NCBI RefSeq assembly: GCF_027214025.1
Contig: NZ_JAPWHB010000001.1
Location: 124,001 to 188,000, forward strand
Direction: 5' to 3'
DNA: 64,000 nucleotides
DNA from: Parahoeflea alexandrii
Lineage (GTDB): Bacteria > Pseudomonadota > Alphaproteobacteria > Rhizobiales > Rhizobiaceae
The notes under the pieces are model-generated. The model saw only the letters and a program-made list of their open reading frames with translations, made no database searches and was not told where the DNA came from. How positions within the stretch are numbered: position 1 is the stretch's first letter; the number at the start of each line of letters is the position of its first letter. Both the position numbers and the translations under genes were made by a program. This document shows positions 24,257 through 32,954 of this stretch, one piece after another.

Positions 24257-25405
24257 ATGACTGCAACACCGCATCTGTTTCAACCACTGACATTGCGCGG
24301 GATCACAGCCCGCAACAGGGTCGTGATCTCACCGATGTGCCAGTATTCTGCGCATGACGGTCACATGGATGACTGGCACCTGACCCATCTTGGCCGTTTT
24401 GCCATTGGTGGCGCCGGGATCGTTTTCACCGAGGCCACGGCGGTCCAGAAACGTGGCCGGATCACCCATGGTTGCCCCGGGCTTTGGACCGACAGCCAGA
24501 TACCCGGTCATGCGCGGGTCGCCCAGTTTGCGCTACGCAATGGTTCCATCCCCGCCATCCAGCTCGGCCATGCCGGCCGCAAGGGCGGCATGCAGCGGCC
24601 CTGGTTCGGCAACGGCCCGCTTAATGACGCGGATTTTGAACGCGGCGACATGCCCTGGACTCCCGTCGGTCCGTCCGAATTTCCGGTTGCCGAGGGTTGG
24701 CCGGTGCCGCATGCGCTGACGGTCGAGGAAATCGGCGAACTGATCGACGACTATGAAGCCGCCGCACGCCGTGCGCTGGCAGCCGGCTACAAGATTGCTG
24801 AAATCCATGGTGCGCATGGTTATCTGGTGCACAGTTTTCTCTCGCCGCTTTCGAACAAGCGGACCGACGGTTATGGCGGAAGCCTCAAGGGACGCATGCG
24901 GCTGGCGCTCGAAATCGCCGAAAGGGTGCGCGCGGTGTGGCCGGAGGATCTGCCGCTGTTCTTCCGCACCTCCGCCGTCGACGGGGGGCCGGAAGGCTGG
25001 ACGCTTGACGATACGGTGGTGCTGGCGGGTGAACTCAAGCGGATCGGCGTCGACGTGATGGATTGCTCGTCAAGCGGCATCGCGGGTGCCGCGACCGCTG
25101 GCGGCGGCCAGAAGCGACAGCCCGGTTTCCAGGTCGGTTACGCGGAGCGCGTGAAAAAGGACGTCGGCATGACCACCATGGCGGTGGGCCTGATCACCCA
25201 CCCGCAACAGGCCGAGGCCATTCTCGCCGAGGGCCGCGCCGATCTCATTGCCATTGGACGCGAGGCGCTGGTCGATCCGAACTGGGCGCTGCATGCGGCG
25301 CGCGCGCTTGGCCATGATACGCTGTTTGAAACTTGGCCGGAACAATCGGGCTGGTGGCTCGCCGGTCGCCAGAAGACCTCGGATTTCTACCAGCCAAAGA
25401 CCTGA
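24257..25405 (+). CDS. NADH:flavin oxidoreductase, Old Yellow Enzyme (YqjM type)
   Basis: A 382-residue FMN-dependent ene-reductase. The N-terminal VISPMCQYSAHDGHMDDWH carries the Cys that marks YqjM-like thermophilic-type OYEs. The FMN/substrate region IQLGHAGRKG and the signature EIHGAHGYLVHSFLSPLSNKR follow. These enzymes reduce activated C=C bonds in unsaturated aldehydes, ketones and nitro compounds, often in detoxification. The ATG has AAGGA upstream. A PhzS-like hydroxylase follows 103 bases later on the same strand. Confidence 0.9.
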   Translation: MTATPHLFQPLTLRGITARNRVVISPMCQYSAHDGHMDDWHLTHLGRFAIGGAGIVFTEATAVQKRGRITHGCPGLWTDSQIPGHARVAQFALRNGSIPAIQLGHAGRKGGMQRPWFGNGPLNDADFERGDMPWTPVGPSEFPVAEGWPVPHALTVEEIGELIDDYEAAARRALAAGYKIAEIHGAHGYLVHSFLSPLSNKRTDGYGGSLKGRMRLALEIAERVRAVWPEDLPLFFRTSAVDGGPEGWTLDDTVVLAGELKRIGVDVMDCSSSGIAGAATAGGGQKRQPGFQVGYAERVKKDVGMTTMAVGLITHPQQAEAILAEGRADLIAIGREALVDPNWALHAARALGHDTLFETWPEQSGWWLAGRQKTSDFYQPKT

Positions 25406-25508
25406 CAGATCGCCTCACTTGCCCACATCGCGGTCGACATGGCGGTTTGATGTGGTAAGGGGGCGTGGCACAGGGGTGCGGAGAAGAGCGGGGCGGAGTT
25501 TCGGGATT

Positions 25509-26792
25509 ATGGACGAAAACAGGGTGATCATCGCCGGTGGCGGCATCGGCGGTCTGACGCTGGCGCTGACTTTGCATCAGATCGGCGTCGAGTGCGTGGT
25601 GTTTGAAGCGGTCAACGAGCTCAAGCCGCTGGGCGTCGGCATCAACCTTCAGCCGAACGCCGTGCGCGAACTTTTCGACCTCGGCTTTGCCGCAGAAGAC
25701 CTCGATCGCTTCGGCGTTCCGGCCCGCGAATGGGCGCTGGTCGGCATGAAGGGCCAGGACATCTATTCCGAGCCGCGCGGGCTCGATGCGGGTTACAACT
25801 GGCCGCAATATGCCGTGCATCGCGGCGAGTTTCACATGGCGCTCTACCGCCGGTTCACCGAACTTGCCGGTTCCAATGCCGTTCGGCTAGGCTGCCGGGC
25901 GACCGGCTATGCCGTCAACCCGGATGGCGGCGTGACCGTGACGCTCCAGACCAGATCCGGCGAGATCCGGGAAACCGGCCGGCTGCTGATCGGCGCCGAC
26001 GGGATCCATTCGGCGATCCGGGCACAGATGCACCCGACCCAGCCGCCGATCCACTGGGGCGGCGCCGTGATGTGGCGCGGCACGTCGCTGGCAAAACCGG
26101 TGCGCACCGGATCCTCCTTCATGGGGCTGGGGACGCACAAGCACCGGATGGTGATCTATCCGATTTCGGCTGCCGATCCCGAAACCGGGCTGGCGCTGAT
26201 CAACTGGATCGCCGAAGTCACTTATGACGACCCGTCCGCCCACGAGACCATGGGATGGTTCCGTCCGGTTGGCATCGACGATTTCATCCACCATTTCGAG
26301 AACTGGACCTATGACTGGCTCGATGTTCCGGCGCTGATCCGCGGCGCCGATATCGCCTTCGAAAACCCGATGATCGACCGCGATCCGGTCCCCACCTGGG
26401 TCGATGGTCCGGTCGCGCTGATGGGCGACGCGGCGCACGCGATGTATCCGACCGGGTCGAACGGCGCCAGCCAGGCAATCATCGACGCGCGCATCCTGGG
26501 CACCAAATTCCTGGCCAACGGCGTGGGCGCAGACGCACTCGCGGACTACAATGCCGACCTTTGTGGACCGGTTTCAGCACTTATCCTGCGCAATCGCGGG
26601 GCAGGGCCGTTCGGGCTGCTGAACATGGTCAACGACCGCTGCGGTGGTGAATTCGACAATATCGAAGACGTGATTCCGGCAGCCGAACGGGCCGAATTCA
26701 TGGCCAAGTACAAGGCCGCTGCCGGTTTTGCCCGCGACACGCTGAACGCCGCACCGCCGACGATCGCGCCCGGGGCGCGGGTGGGCGCCTGA
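25509..26792 (+). CDS. Flavin-dependent hydroxylase (PhzS-like)
   Basis: A 427-residue class A flavoprotein hydroxylase. The FAD-binding motif GGGIGGL is at residues 10-16 and the second motif is GDAAHAMYPTGSNGASQAI. The layout, with HRGEFHMALYRRF and ALMGDAAHAMYP, resembles flavin-dependent oxidoreductases related to PhzS of phenazine metabolism. The start at 25509 gives a correct N-terminus (MDENRVIIAGGG) with GGAG upstream; the frame is open to 25248. No phenazine genes are nearby, so the aromatic substrate is unknown. Confidence 0.8.
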   Translation: MDENRVIIAGGGIGGLTLALTLHQIGVECVVFEAVNELKPLGVGINLQPNAVRELFDLGFAAEDLDRFGVPAREWALVGMKGQDIYSEPRGLDAGYNWPQYAVHRGEFHMALYRRFTELAGSNAVRLGCRATGYAVNPDGGVTVTLQTRSGEIRETGRLLIGADGIHSAIRAQMHPTQPPIHWGGAVMWRGTSLAKPVRTGSSFMGLGTHKHRMVIYPISAADPETGLALINWIAEVTYDDPSAHETMGWFRPVGIDDFIHHFENWTYDWLDVPALIRGADIAFENPMIDRDPVPTWVDGPVALMGDAAHAMYPTGSNGASQAIIDARILGTKFLANGVGADALADYNADLCGPVSALILRNRGAGPFGLLNMVNDRCGGEFDNIEDVIPAAERAEFMAKYKAAAGFARDTLNAAPPTIAPGARVGA

Positions 26793-27042
26793 CGGGCAAA
26801 CATTGCCGGCTCGAGACGTCTGAACGGGCACACAATCCGCGTCATGTCCGCATGGATGAAAACCCGCGATTTCCTGCCGGGGCAGGGGACCTGTCGTTCA
26901 ACGCCCACACCCGACTTGAACAGTTTGCCTATTTTCGCCGAATCGAGGCAGTTTCAACATCTGGATTTCACTCGGATCGATCAGGCGGACTAATCTATTG
27001 AAGGACATTGGCTCACGACCTGCGAGAAACGAGACGATTGCA
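26793..27042. other. Intergenic junction where base composition drops
   Basis: About 250 bases with no supported gene. GC content falls from about 65 percent on the left to about 50 percent on the right, marking the edge of the FkbM/PhyH segment. A TTG at 26998 opens the FkbM frame upstream of the chosen ATG. No repeat or integrase remnant was seen. Confidence 0.4.
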
Positions 27043-28146
27043 ATGTTTGAAGATCTGAGAGGGATCTCGAACAAGATCGATGAATTTCTGGACAGCGCCA
27101 GTCAAAATCCGGGTATCGTGCTTTACGGCGCGGGATTTGCAATGCCTGCGATACTCGACAAGCTTCAAAGATACGGTTTTTCCGTCGTTGCGATCTGTGA
27201 TTCAAACACCAGCAAACATGGCAAGAAATTTCGCGACATTTATCCGGTCATGTCCGTCGAACAGGCGAAAACCGACTTTCCCGATGCGCGTTTCCTGATA
27301 TCCAGCCCCGAATATTTTGACGAAATCAGCGAGTTTCTTGGCGGGATTCTTGACGCGCACCAATTGTGTGATGTTGACCTTGAGTGTGCGCATTACTTTG
27401 AAAAAGGCGTGTTTCACGGCTTTTTCAACTCCGATTTCGAGCGATTTTGCAAAGTGCATGACTGGCTCGATGACGATGCATCCAAAGAGACCTACTTCAA
27501 AGTCGTCAAGGCGCATATGAGTGGGCAAAGGAAGGACTTTGAAGCCGCCTTTACCGGGAATGATGACTGGTATCTGTTTCAAAGCCTCCTGAAACCAGCA
27601 GCCGATACCGTGTATGTCGATTGCGGCGCCTATGACGGTGACACAATCGGGCTGTTTCTGCGTGCTGCCGATCAAGGGTACCGCAAGATTGTTGCATTGG
27701 AGCCAGACCCGGCAATGCTGCCGCGCCTGCAGGCGATTTCCGAAGAGCAAGGCGGGAAAGTCGAGATTGTTCCCAAAGGTGCGTCGAGCCAGGATGGTGT
27801 TCTCAGCTTCAGGGCGAACGGGGTGTATTCGGCGATCGTCGAAAATGACGCCGAGGACGATGACCTGATTTCCATTTCCACGACAAAGCTGGATTCGCTT
27901 CTCAAGGATGAGCGTATATCGATCATCAAAATGGATATCGAAGGCGGTGAATTCGACGCCCTGAAGGGGGCTGCCGATACAATAGCAGATCGCAAGCCAC
28001 GGCTTGCAATCTGTCTCTACCACAAGGTCGAGGATTTCGTTCGTATCGCCGAGTTGCTGCGACAGTTGGTGCCCGAATACAGGTTGAGTTTGCGGCACCA
28101 GACCAGGAGTTGCACCGACACAATCCTGTTTGCAAGTTTGGATTAG
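27043..28146 (+). CDS. FkbM family methyltransferase
   Basis: A 367-residue protein. The N-terminal part (about residues 25-110) has a nucleotide-binding-like fold with VLYGAGFAMPAIL. The C-terminal part (about 190-360) is a SAM-dependent FkbM methyltransferase with motif I YVDCGAYDGDT and the later IIKMDIEGGEFDAL. Such enzymes O-methylate sugars or polyketides and often decorate surface glycans. ATG 27043 is chosen; TTG 26998 (15 codons upstream) has a better-placed GCGGA and is possible. GC is near 50 percent, well below the flanks. It is followed 12 bases later by the PhyH gene. Confidence 0.8.
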   Translation: MFEDLRGISNKIDEFLDSASQNPGIVLYGAGFAMPAILDKLQRYGFSVVAICDSNTSKHGKKFRDIYPVMSVEQAKTDFPDARFLISSPEYFDEISEFLGGILDAHQLCDVDLECAHYFEKGVFHGFFNSDFERFCKVHDWLDDDASKETYFKVVKAHMSGQRKDFEAAFTGNDDWYLFQSLLKPAADTVYVDCGAYDGDTIGLFLRAADQGYRKIVALEPDPAMLPRLQAISEEQGGKVEIVPKGASSQDGVLSFRANGVYSAIVENDAEDDDLISISTTKLDSLLKDERISIIKMDIEGGEFDALKGAADTIADRKPRLAICLYHKVEDFVRIAELLRQLVPEYRLSLRHQTRSCTDTILFASLD

Positions 28147-28158
28147 AAGGATCTTCGA

Positions 28159-29055
28159 ATGCTTGGGCCCGGACTTTCGACTGATTTCGACGAGAAGGGA
28201 TTTTCCGTTGTCCGGGGACTGCTTTCCGAAGATGACATCAAGCTCATGGAAAGCGATCTCGCCCGAAGGATCGACGAGCTTGCCGACTATCTGAAAGTTG
28301 TTTTTTCCGACCCGACCGCGTCACTCGATACCAAGATGCTGGAACTGGAGCGAAACTCTCCCGGGGCTTCGTTGATTTTCACCCATTCCAACATCATCGG
28401 TCCCGGATTGTTCAGCATATGGTCGTCAGAAAAGATGCTGAACGTCGTTCAATCCGTTCTCGGGAAAGACGTCGACGGACATCCGTTTTTTGCGGTTCGA
28501 CCGAAGCCGCCCGAGGTGGATCTGTTTGTGGTTCCCTGGCATCAGGACAGTTCCTATCTTGCCGATGGTGCGCAGACGGCGCCGCAGGTTACATGCTGGA
28601 TGCCGTTGATGGACGCAAAAATCGAAAACGGATGCATGGAAGTCGCGGTGGGCGAACATTTCGGCGGCGAAAAGCGGCATGTGGCGCAAGAGTACGAGGA
28701 GCTTGGCAATACGTCGTGGTACCTGGAAATCGACCCTGATCTGGTCAGCGCCTTCAAGACCGAGATTTGTGAAGTCCAACGGGGCGATGTCATTGTTTTT
28801 ACGCATCTGACGCCTCACCGTTCTCTGCCGAACCTGTCCCGTAACTGTCGATGGAGTATCGATATGCGGTATATTCAGGCCGGGCATTTTTCCGGCGCAT
28901 CTCAGCCATCCATTCCCTTCCGGCGGGCCGATACGGACCAGGACGAGTTTGTCGCAAGTTCAAAACGCGAATTCCTGCGGGGACAAGACGCAAGGGACCG
29001 GAATCTCTGGCGCCACAAAATTGAACGCTCGGTTTGGCGGGACCGGTGGAATTAG
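28159..29055 (+). CDS. Phytanoyl-CoA dioxygenase (PhyH) family protein
   Basis: A 298-residue Fe(II)/2-oxoglutarate dioxygenase of the PhyH family. The metal motif is H128-x-D130 (VPWHQDSSYL) with a distal His at 220 (THLTPHRSLPN), and R231 could bind 2-oxoglutarate. AAGGA precedes the ATG. It shares the low GC of the upstream FkbM gene and is 12 bases from it, so the two form a unit. Hydroxylation of a lipid, sugar or small metabolite is likely; the substrate is unknown. Confidence 0.82.
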   Translation: MLGPGLSTDFDEKGFSVVRGLLSEDDIKLMESDLARRIDELADYLKVVFSDPTASLDTKMLELERNSPGASLIFTHSNIIGPGLFSIWSSEKMLNVVQSVLGKDVDGHPFFAVRPKPPEVDLFVVPWHQDSSYLADGAQTAPQVTCWMPLMDAKIENGCMEVAVGEHFGGEKRHVAQEYEELGNTSWYLEIDPDLVSAFKTEICEVQRGDVIVFTHLTPHRSLPNLSRNCRWSIDMRYIQAGHFSGASQPSIPFRRADTDQDEFVASSKREFLRGQDARDRNLWRHKIERSVWRDRWN

Positions 29056-29246
29056 CGGTAGGCCCGACGCCCTGATCGCGCTCCGATTGGCGGGTTGCGT
29101 CTGGCCTTGACGTCAGTATCCTTGCCGGTGCCGGGAGTGCCGACGCTTTCCGGAGAACCAATCGGCTTGTCTCTGTTCAAGCTGCGGGACGGATCTCCAG
29201 CCAATGAATGGCCGGATCGCGATACTGGATGGCGACTGTCTGGTTT

Positions 29247-29322
29247 TGGTGAGAGCGCAGGGATTCGAACCCTGGACCTACTGATTAAAAGTCAGTTGCT
29301 CTACCAACTGAGCTACGCTCTC
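29247..29322 (-). tRNA. tRNA-Lys (TTT)
   Basis: A 76-nt cloverleaf on the minus strand. The acceptor stem is GAGAGCG/CGCTCTC, the D-arm GCTC-AGTTGGTA-GAGC, the anticodon stem ACTGA/TCAGT with loop CTTTTAA (anticodon TTT), and the T-arm CAGGG-TTCGAAT-CCCTG. The 3' CCA is encoded (29247-29249). All stems pair perfectly. It borders the low-GC FkbM/PhyH segment on its 3' side. Confidence 0.97.
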
Positions 29323-29642
29323 CCAGAGCCCGGGTCGCGCGTCGGCGGCGTCGGGCTCGATTGGCGCGGAACATAGGCAGGCATCTGTCCATGGTCAACT
29401 GCAAAAACCGCCGTACGCCCGTGTTTTTTCAGGGGGCTTGCAAAGCCTGCAAATCGCGCGGCCAGGGCGCCGCTGCAGGCCTTTGAAACCGGGAGCCATG
29501 GCTACCAGCGGGCGTCAATATATCACGGGTTCCGCTCGAAAACGTGACTGGCGAAGCCCGGGACTGGCGGTTAGATAGGGCCTTGCGGACGGCCCGGCCG
29601 GTTGCTGTCCACTCCATGACCCGACAAAGGGATCCTGATTTC
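29323..29642. other. Intergenic region between tRNA-Lys and ccdA
   Basis: About 320 bases. Apart from the tRNA promoter at 29370-29398 no gene is supported. The ccdA frame is open from 29544, so part of it could be coding if an upstream start is used. GCTTGCAAAGCCTGCAAA near 29436-29455 is a small imperfect repeat. Confidence 0.4.
29370..29398 (-). promoter_or_regulatory. Promoter of tRNA-Lys
   Basis: On the minus strand TTGACC (29393-29398) and TATGTT (29370-29375) are separated by exactly 17 bases, a good sigma-70-type promoter. Transcription would start about 40 bases before the tRNA. Confidence 0.6.
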
Positions 29643-30392
29643 GTGATCATCGCCGATATTTCACTGTTCACCGTCATCCTGGCCGGGGCACTGTCGTTCC
29701 TGTCGCCCTGTGTGCTGCCGCTGGTACCGCCCTACCTGTGCTACATGGCCGGGGTGTCGGTCGAGGATTTCCGCGGCAGCGGTGCTGCGGCGAGAGCCAG
29801 GGACACGAGGCGGGCGGTGTTTTTCGCCTCGCTGTTCTTCACGCTCGGCTTCGCCACGGTCTTTGTGGCGCTTGGCGCCGGAGCGTCGAGCATCGGATCT
29901 GCGCTGCGCCAGCACATGGATCTGCTGGCCAAGCTCGGCGGTCTCGTCATCATTGCGATGGGGCTTCACTTCCTCGGGGTGTTCCGGATCGGGCTGCTGG
30001 CGCGGGAAGCGCGGTTCGCGGGCGGCGGCAAGCCGGCCACCCTGTCCGGGGCCTATCTGATGGGGCTGGCGTTTGCCTTTGGCTGGACGCCCTGCATCGG
30101 ACCGGTGCTCGGCGCCGTGCTCGGCGTTGCGGCAGGCCGGGAGACCGTCAGCGCCGGTGCGCTTCTGCTCGCGGCCTATTCTCTCGGCCTTGCGGTGCCA
30201 TTCTGGATCGCGGCCCTGTTCTCGGAACGCTTCATGCGGTTCTCGCAGAAATTCCGCAGGCATCTGGGAACGATCGAGAAGATCACCGGGGCGCTGCTGG
30301 TTCTGACCGGCATCCTGTTCCTGACCGGCGGCATGGCCACCATGGCCTACTGGCTGCTCGAGACATTCCCGGCGCTGGGCAACATCGGCTGA
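29643..30392 (+). CDS. ccdA: Cytochrome c biogenesis protein CcdA
   Basis: A 249-residue inner-membrane protein with six predicted helices. It moves reducing equivalents from cytoplasmic thioredoxin to periplasmic thiol proteins in cytochrome c maturation. The two redox cysteines lie in SFLSPCVLPLVPPYLCYMAG and FGWTPCIGPVLGAVLG. The GTG at 29643 follows AAGGGA by about 10 bases and gives the normal length; ATG 29616 is an alternative. No other cytochrome c maturation genes are adjacent. Confidence 0.88.
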   Translation: MIIADISLFTVILAGALSFLSPCVLPLVPPYLCYMAGVSVEDFRGSGAAARARDTRRAVFFASLFFTLGFATVFVALGAGASSIGSALRQHMDLLAKLGGLVIIAMGLHFLGVFRIGLLAREARFAGGGKPATLSGAYLMGLAFAFGWTPCIGPVLGAVLGVAAGRETVSAGALLLAAYSLGLAVPFWIAALFSERFMRFSQKFRRHLGTIEKITGALLVLTGILFLTGGMATMAYWLLETFPALGNIG

Positions 30393-30426
30393 ACCGGCCG
30401 TTCCGCTTGTCAGATCATGGCTTCCG

Positions 30427-31356
30427 TCAGCGTTTCAGGCCGGGCGCCGTCGCGAGGACCAGGCCGGCAAGCACGGTGATGATGCCGATGGCGTGATGCA
30501 TCTCGAAAGGCTCGCCCAGCACCAGTACGGCAAGACCGACGCCATAGGGCGGCAGCAGGTACATGAAGACACTGGCCGTCGAGGCGCCCAGCCGCGCGAC
30601 GCCATACTGGTAACCGGAAAAGGCCAATAGCGAGGAAAACACGACGATACCGGCAATGCCACCCCAGGCGGTCAGGGTCTGCGGCATCATTGCGCCGGTG
30701 AGGAATTCCCAGAGCGCGAACGGCGCCAGCAGCAGCGATCCGGACAGCGTGACCACTGCAAACAGTGCGGACACCGGTAATCCGGCCGTGCGCCTGCCCT
30801 TGAGCAGGACCGAATAGCCGGCCCAGGACAGGGCTGCGAAAATGAACATCAGATCGCCTATATTGAAGGACGTGCCGGCAAATCCGGTTAAGTTGCCCTT
30901 GAGCACGATGATCGCCACGCCAAGAAAGCCGATCAGGATGCCGGCGATCTCCCGCCAGCTGGTCGGACGACCGAAGAACAGCCGTTCGAGGATGATGATC
31001 ATCAGCGGCGACGTGGTGTAGATCAGGGTGCCATTGGTCGCCGTGGTGAACCGGAGCGCGTAGTAGACACCGGCGCCGCAGATCCACATTCCGAGAAAGC
31101 CGAGAAGCAGCCAGTGCAGCGGATATCCGCTCACATAGGCCCTGACGCGGTCGCGCGCCATCCACAGAAACGGCGTAAGAATGAGCGCCGATGCGGTCCA
31201 GCGCAGGAAGGCCAGCGTGAACGGCGCCACCTCGGGGATGGTCGAGCGGCCGAAAATCAGGTTCGACGAGAAGAACAGGGGGGTCAGCAGCATGACGGCC
31301 AGAGGCAGAAAGCGCGCGAGAGCGGGTTTCGCGGCAGGTGAGGCGGCGGCAGTCAT
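30427..31356 (-). CDS. DMT family transporter (EamA domains)
   Basis: A 309-residue permease with ten predicted helices in two EamA repeats (about residues 15-150 and 160-300), of the drug/metabolite transporter superfamily. Each repeat ends with the usual helix, for example WLLLGFLGMWICGAGVYYALRF. ATG 31356 has GGAAG 7 bases upstream; ATG 31368 is an in-frame alternative. Substrate unknown; members export amino acids and other small metabolites. It is divergent from glmU. Confidence 0.85.
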   Translation of the reverse strand: MTAAASPAAKPALARFLPLAVMLLTPLFFSSNLIFGRSTIPEVAPFTLAFLRWTASALILTPFLWMARDRVRAYVSGYPLHWLLLGFLGMWICGAGVYYALRFTTATNGTLIYTTSPLMIIILERLFFGRPTSWREIAGILIGFLGVAIIVLKGNLTGFAGTSFNIGDLMFIFAALSWAGYSVLLKGRRTAGLPVSALFAVVTLSGSLLLAPFALWEFLTGAMMPQTLTAWGGIAGIVVFSSLLAFSGYQYGVARLGASTASVFMYLLPPYGVGLAVLVLGEPFEMHHAIGIITVLAGLVLATAPGLKR

Positions 31357-31407
31357 GGGGGCTTCCATATCGAGGCAATGTTTGCTTGAAGGAGAATGAT
31401 TGAGGTT

Positions 31408-31432
31408 CCGGTGCTATAGCGTCCGGCACCGG
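31408..31432. other. Inverted repeat in the glmU leader
   Basis: CCGGTGC (31408-31414) and GCACCGG (31426-31432) are perfect 7-bp complements around 11 bases that include TATAGC. It lies 32 bases before the glmU start in the divergent region with the DMT gene. It could be an operator or leader hairpin. Confidence 0.3.
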
Positions 31433-31463
31433 TAAACAAGCGATTCGATCAAGAGGTGAGGGA

Positions 31464-32843
31464 ATGGCGCGAACTTGTCTGGCTGTCGTGCTTGCGGCGG
31501 GCGATGCGACACGAATGAAGTCGTCGAAATCCAAGGTGCTGCATACGGTCGGCAACCTGCCGCTGATCGCGCATGTCACGGCCGCGGCGGCGGCGGCGGG
31601 CGTCAGCAAGGTGGCGCTGGTGGTGGGCAGGGATGCCGAACTGGTTTCGCAGGCGGCCAGCAGCGGGCTGGATGTTCCGGTGGCGACTGTTGAACAGACC
31701 GAGCGCAAGGGCACCGGTCACGCCGTGCTGATGGCGCGCGAGATCATCAGTGAGGGATTTGACGATATCGTGGTGCTCTACGGCGACGCGCCGCTGATCG
31801 ATCCGGCGAGCCTGACGGCTGCGACCGCCGAGCGGGCAAAGGGCGCCGATGTGGTGGTTCTCGGCTTCCGCGCCGCCGATCCGACCGGCTACGGCCGGCT
31901 TCTGGAGCGCGATGGCGAACTGATCGCGATCCGCGAACACAAGGAAGCGTCAAGCGAAGAGCTCAAGGTCGATTTCTGCAATGGCGGCATCATCACCTTT
32001 TCCGGCGCCGAAGCCGTCAGGCTGCTTGAAGCCATCGGCAACGACAACGCCAAGGGCGAATACTATCTGACCGACATTGTCGAGATCGCGCGCGGACGCG
32101 GGCTGAAATGCGTCGCCATCGAGGCTCCGGAAGAGGACATGATGGGCTGCAACACCCGCGCCGAGCTGGCCGAGATCGAGCAGGTATGGCAAACGCGCGC
32201 GCGTCATGCGGCGATGCTGTCGGGCGTCAGCATGATCGATCCATCGAGTGTCTTTCTCTCCCATGACACGGTGCTTGAAAACGATGTGATGATCGAGCCG
32301 AATGTCTGGTTTGGTCCCGGCGTCAGGGTCGGTCCGGGTGCGGTGATCCATGCTTTCAGCCATCTCGAGGGTGCGGATGTCGGGGCGAACGCCGCCATCG
32401 GGCCGTTTGCGCGGTTGCGGCCGGGAACCGAACTCGGCGAGAAGGCCAAGGTCGGCAATTTCTGCGAGATCAAGAAGGCAAAGGTCGGTGCCGGCGCCAA
32501 GGTCAATCACCTCAGCTATGTCGGCGACGCCATCGTCGGTGCCGGGGCCAATATCGGCGCGGGCACGATCACCTGCAATTATGATGGCCAGAACAAGCAC
32601 TTGACCCAGATCGGCGCCGGCGCCTTCATCGGTTCGAACTCGTCGCTTGTTGCCCCGGTCAGCATCGGCGACGGGGCCTATGTCGGCTCGGGAAGCGTCG
32701 TCACCATGGATGTTCCGGCCGACGCGCTGGCCATTGCCAGGGCAAAGCAGGAGACAAAACCCGGTCGGGCGCAGAGGCTGCGCGAGAAGATCGCGGCCAT
32801 CAAGGCGCTGAAGAAACAGGCGCAAAGTGAGCCGGGCACCTAG
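31464..32843 (+). CDS. glmU: Bifunctional GlcN-1-P acetyltransferase / GlcNAc-1-P uridyltransferase
   Basis: A 459-residue cytoplasmic enzyme making UDP-GlcNAc for peptidoglycan and lipopolysaccharide. The N-terminal uridyltransferase domain starts with the family motif [18 protein letters not shown] (commonly LAAGxGTRMxSxxPKVLH; the G is A-T here). The C-terminal left-handed beta-helix shows hexapeptide repeats such as [27 protein letters not shown] (abridged) and the acetyltransferase segment [21 protein letters not shown] precedes the ATG. glmS follows 111 bases later, giving a glmU-glmS order. Confidence 0.96.
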   Translation: MARTCLAVVLAAGDATRMKSSKSKVLHTVGNLPLIAHVTAAAAAAGVSKVALVVGRDAELVSQAASSGLDVPVATVEQTERKGTGHAVLMAREIISEGFDDIVVLYGDAPLIDPASLTAATAERAKGADVVVLGFRAADPTGYGRLLERDGELIAIREHKEASSEELKVDFCNGGIITFSGAEAVRLLEAIGNDNAKGEYYLTDIVEIARGRGLKCVAIEAPEEDMMGCNTRAELAEIEQVWQTRARHAAMLSGVSMIDPSSVFLSHDTVLENDVMIEPNVWFGPGVRVGPGAVIHAFSHLEGADVGANAAIGPFARLRPGTELGEKAKVGNFCEIKKAKVGAGAKVNHLSYVGDAIVGAGANIGAGTITCNYDGQNKHLTQIGAGAFIGSNSSLVAPVSIGDGAYVGSGSVVTMDVPADALAIARAKQETKPGRAQRLREKIAAIKALKKQAQSEPGT

Positions 32844-32954
32844 GCCCGGTTACGCGGTGTCACGAAAATTGAGCGGTCGCAATATGTTAGGACACTGGTC
32901 TAAACCGGCTTTGCTGGGTAAGAGCTTGGCCAACACAATACCCAGGAGAAACGC

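Noticed and set aside
26793-29246. An integrative element at tRNA-Lys with integrase and att sites
   Set aside because: No integrase gene and no repeat of the tRNA 3' end were found; only base composition supports transfer.
32844-32954. glmS ribozyme before glmS
   Set aside because: The region is too short and the element is known from Gram-positive bacteria; no ribozyme core is seen.
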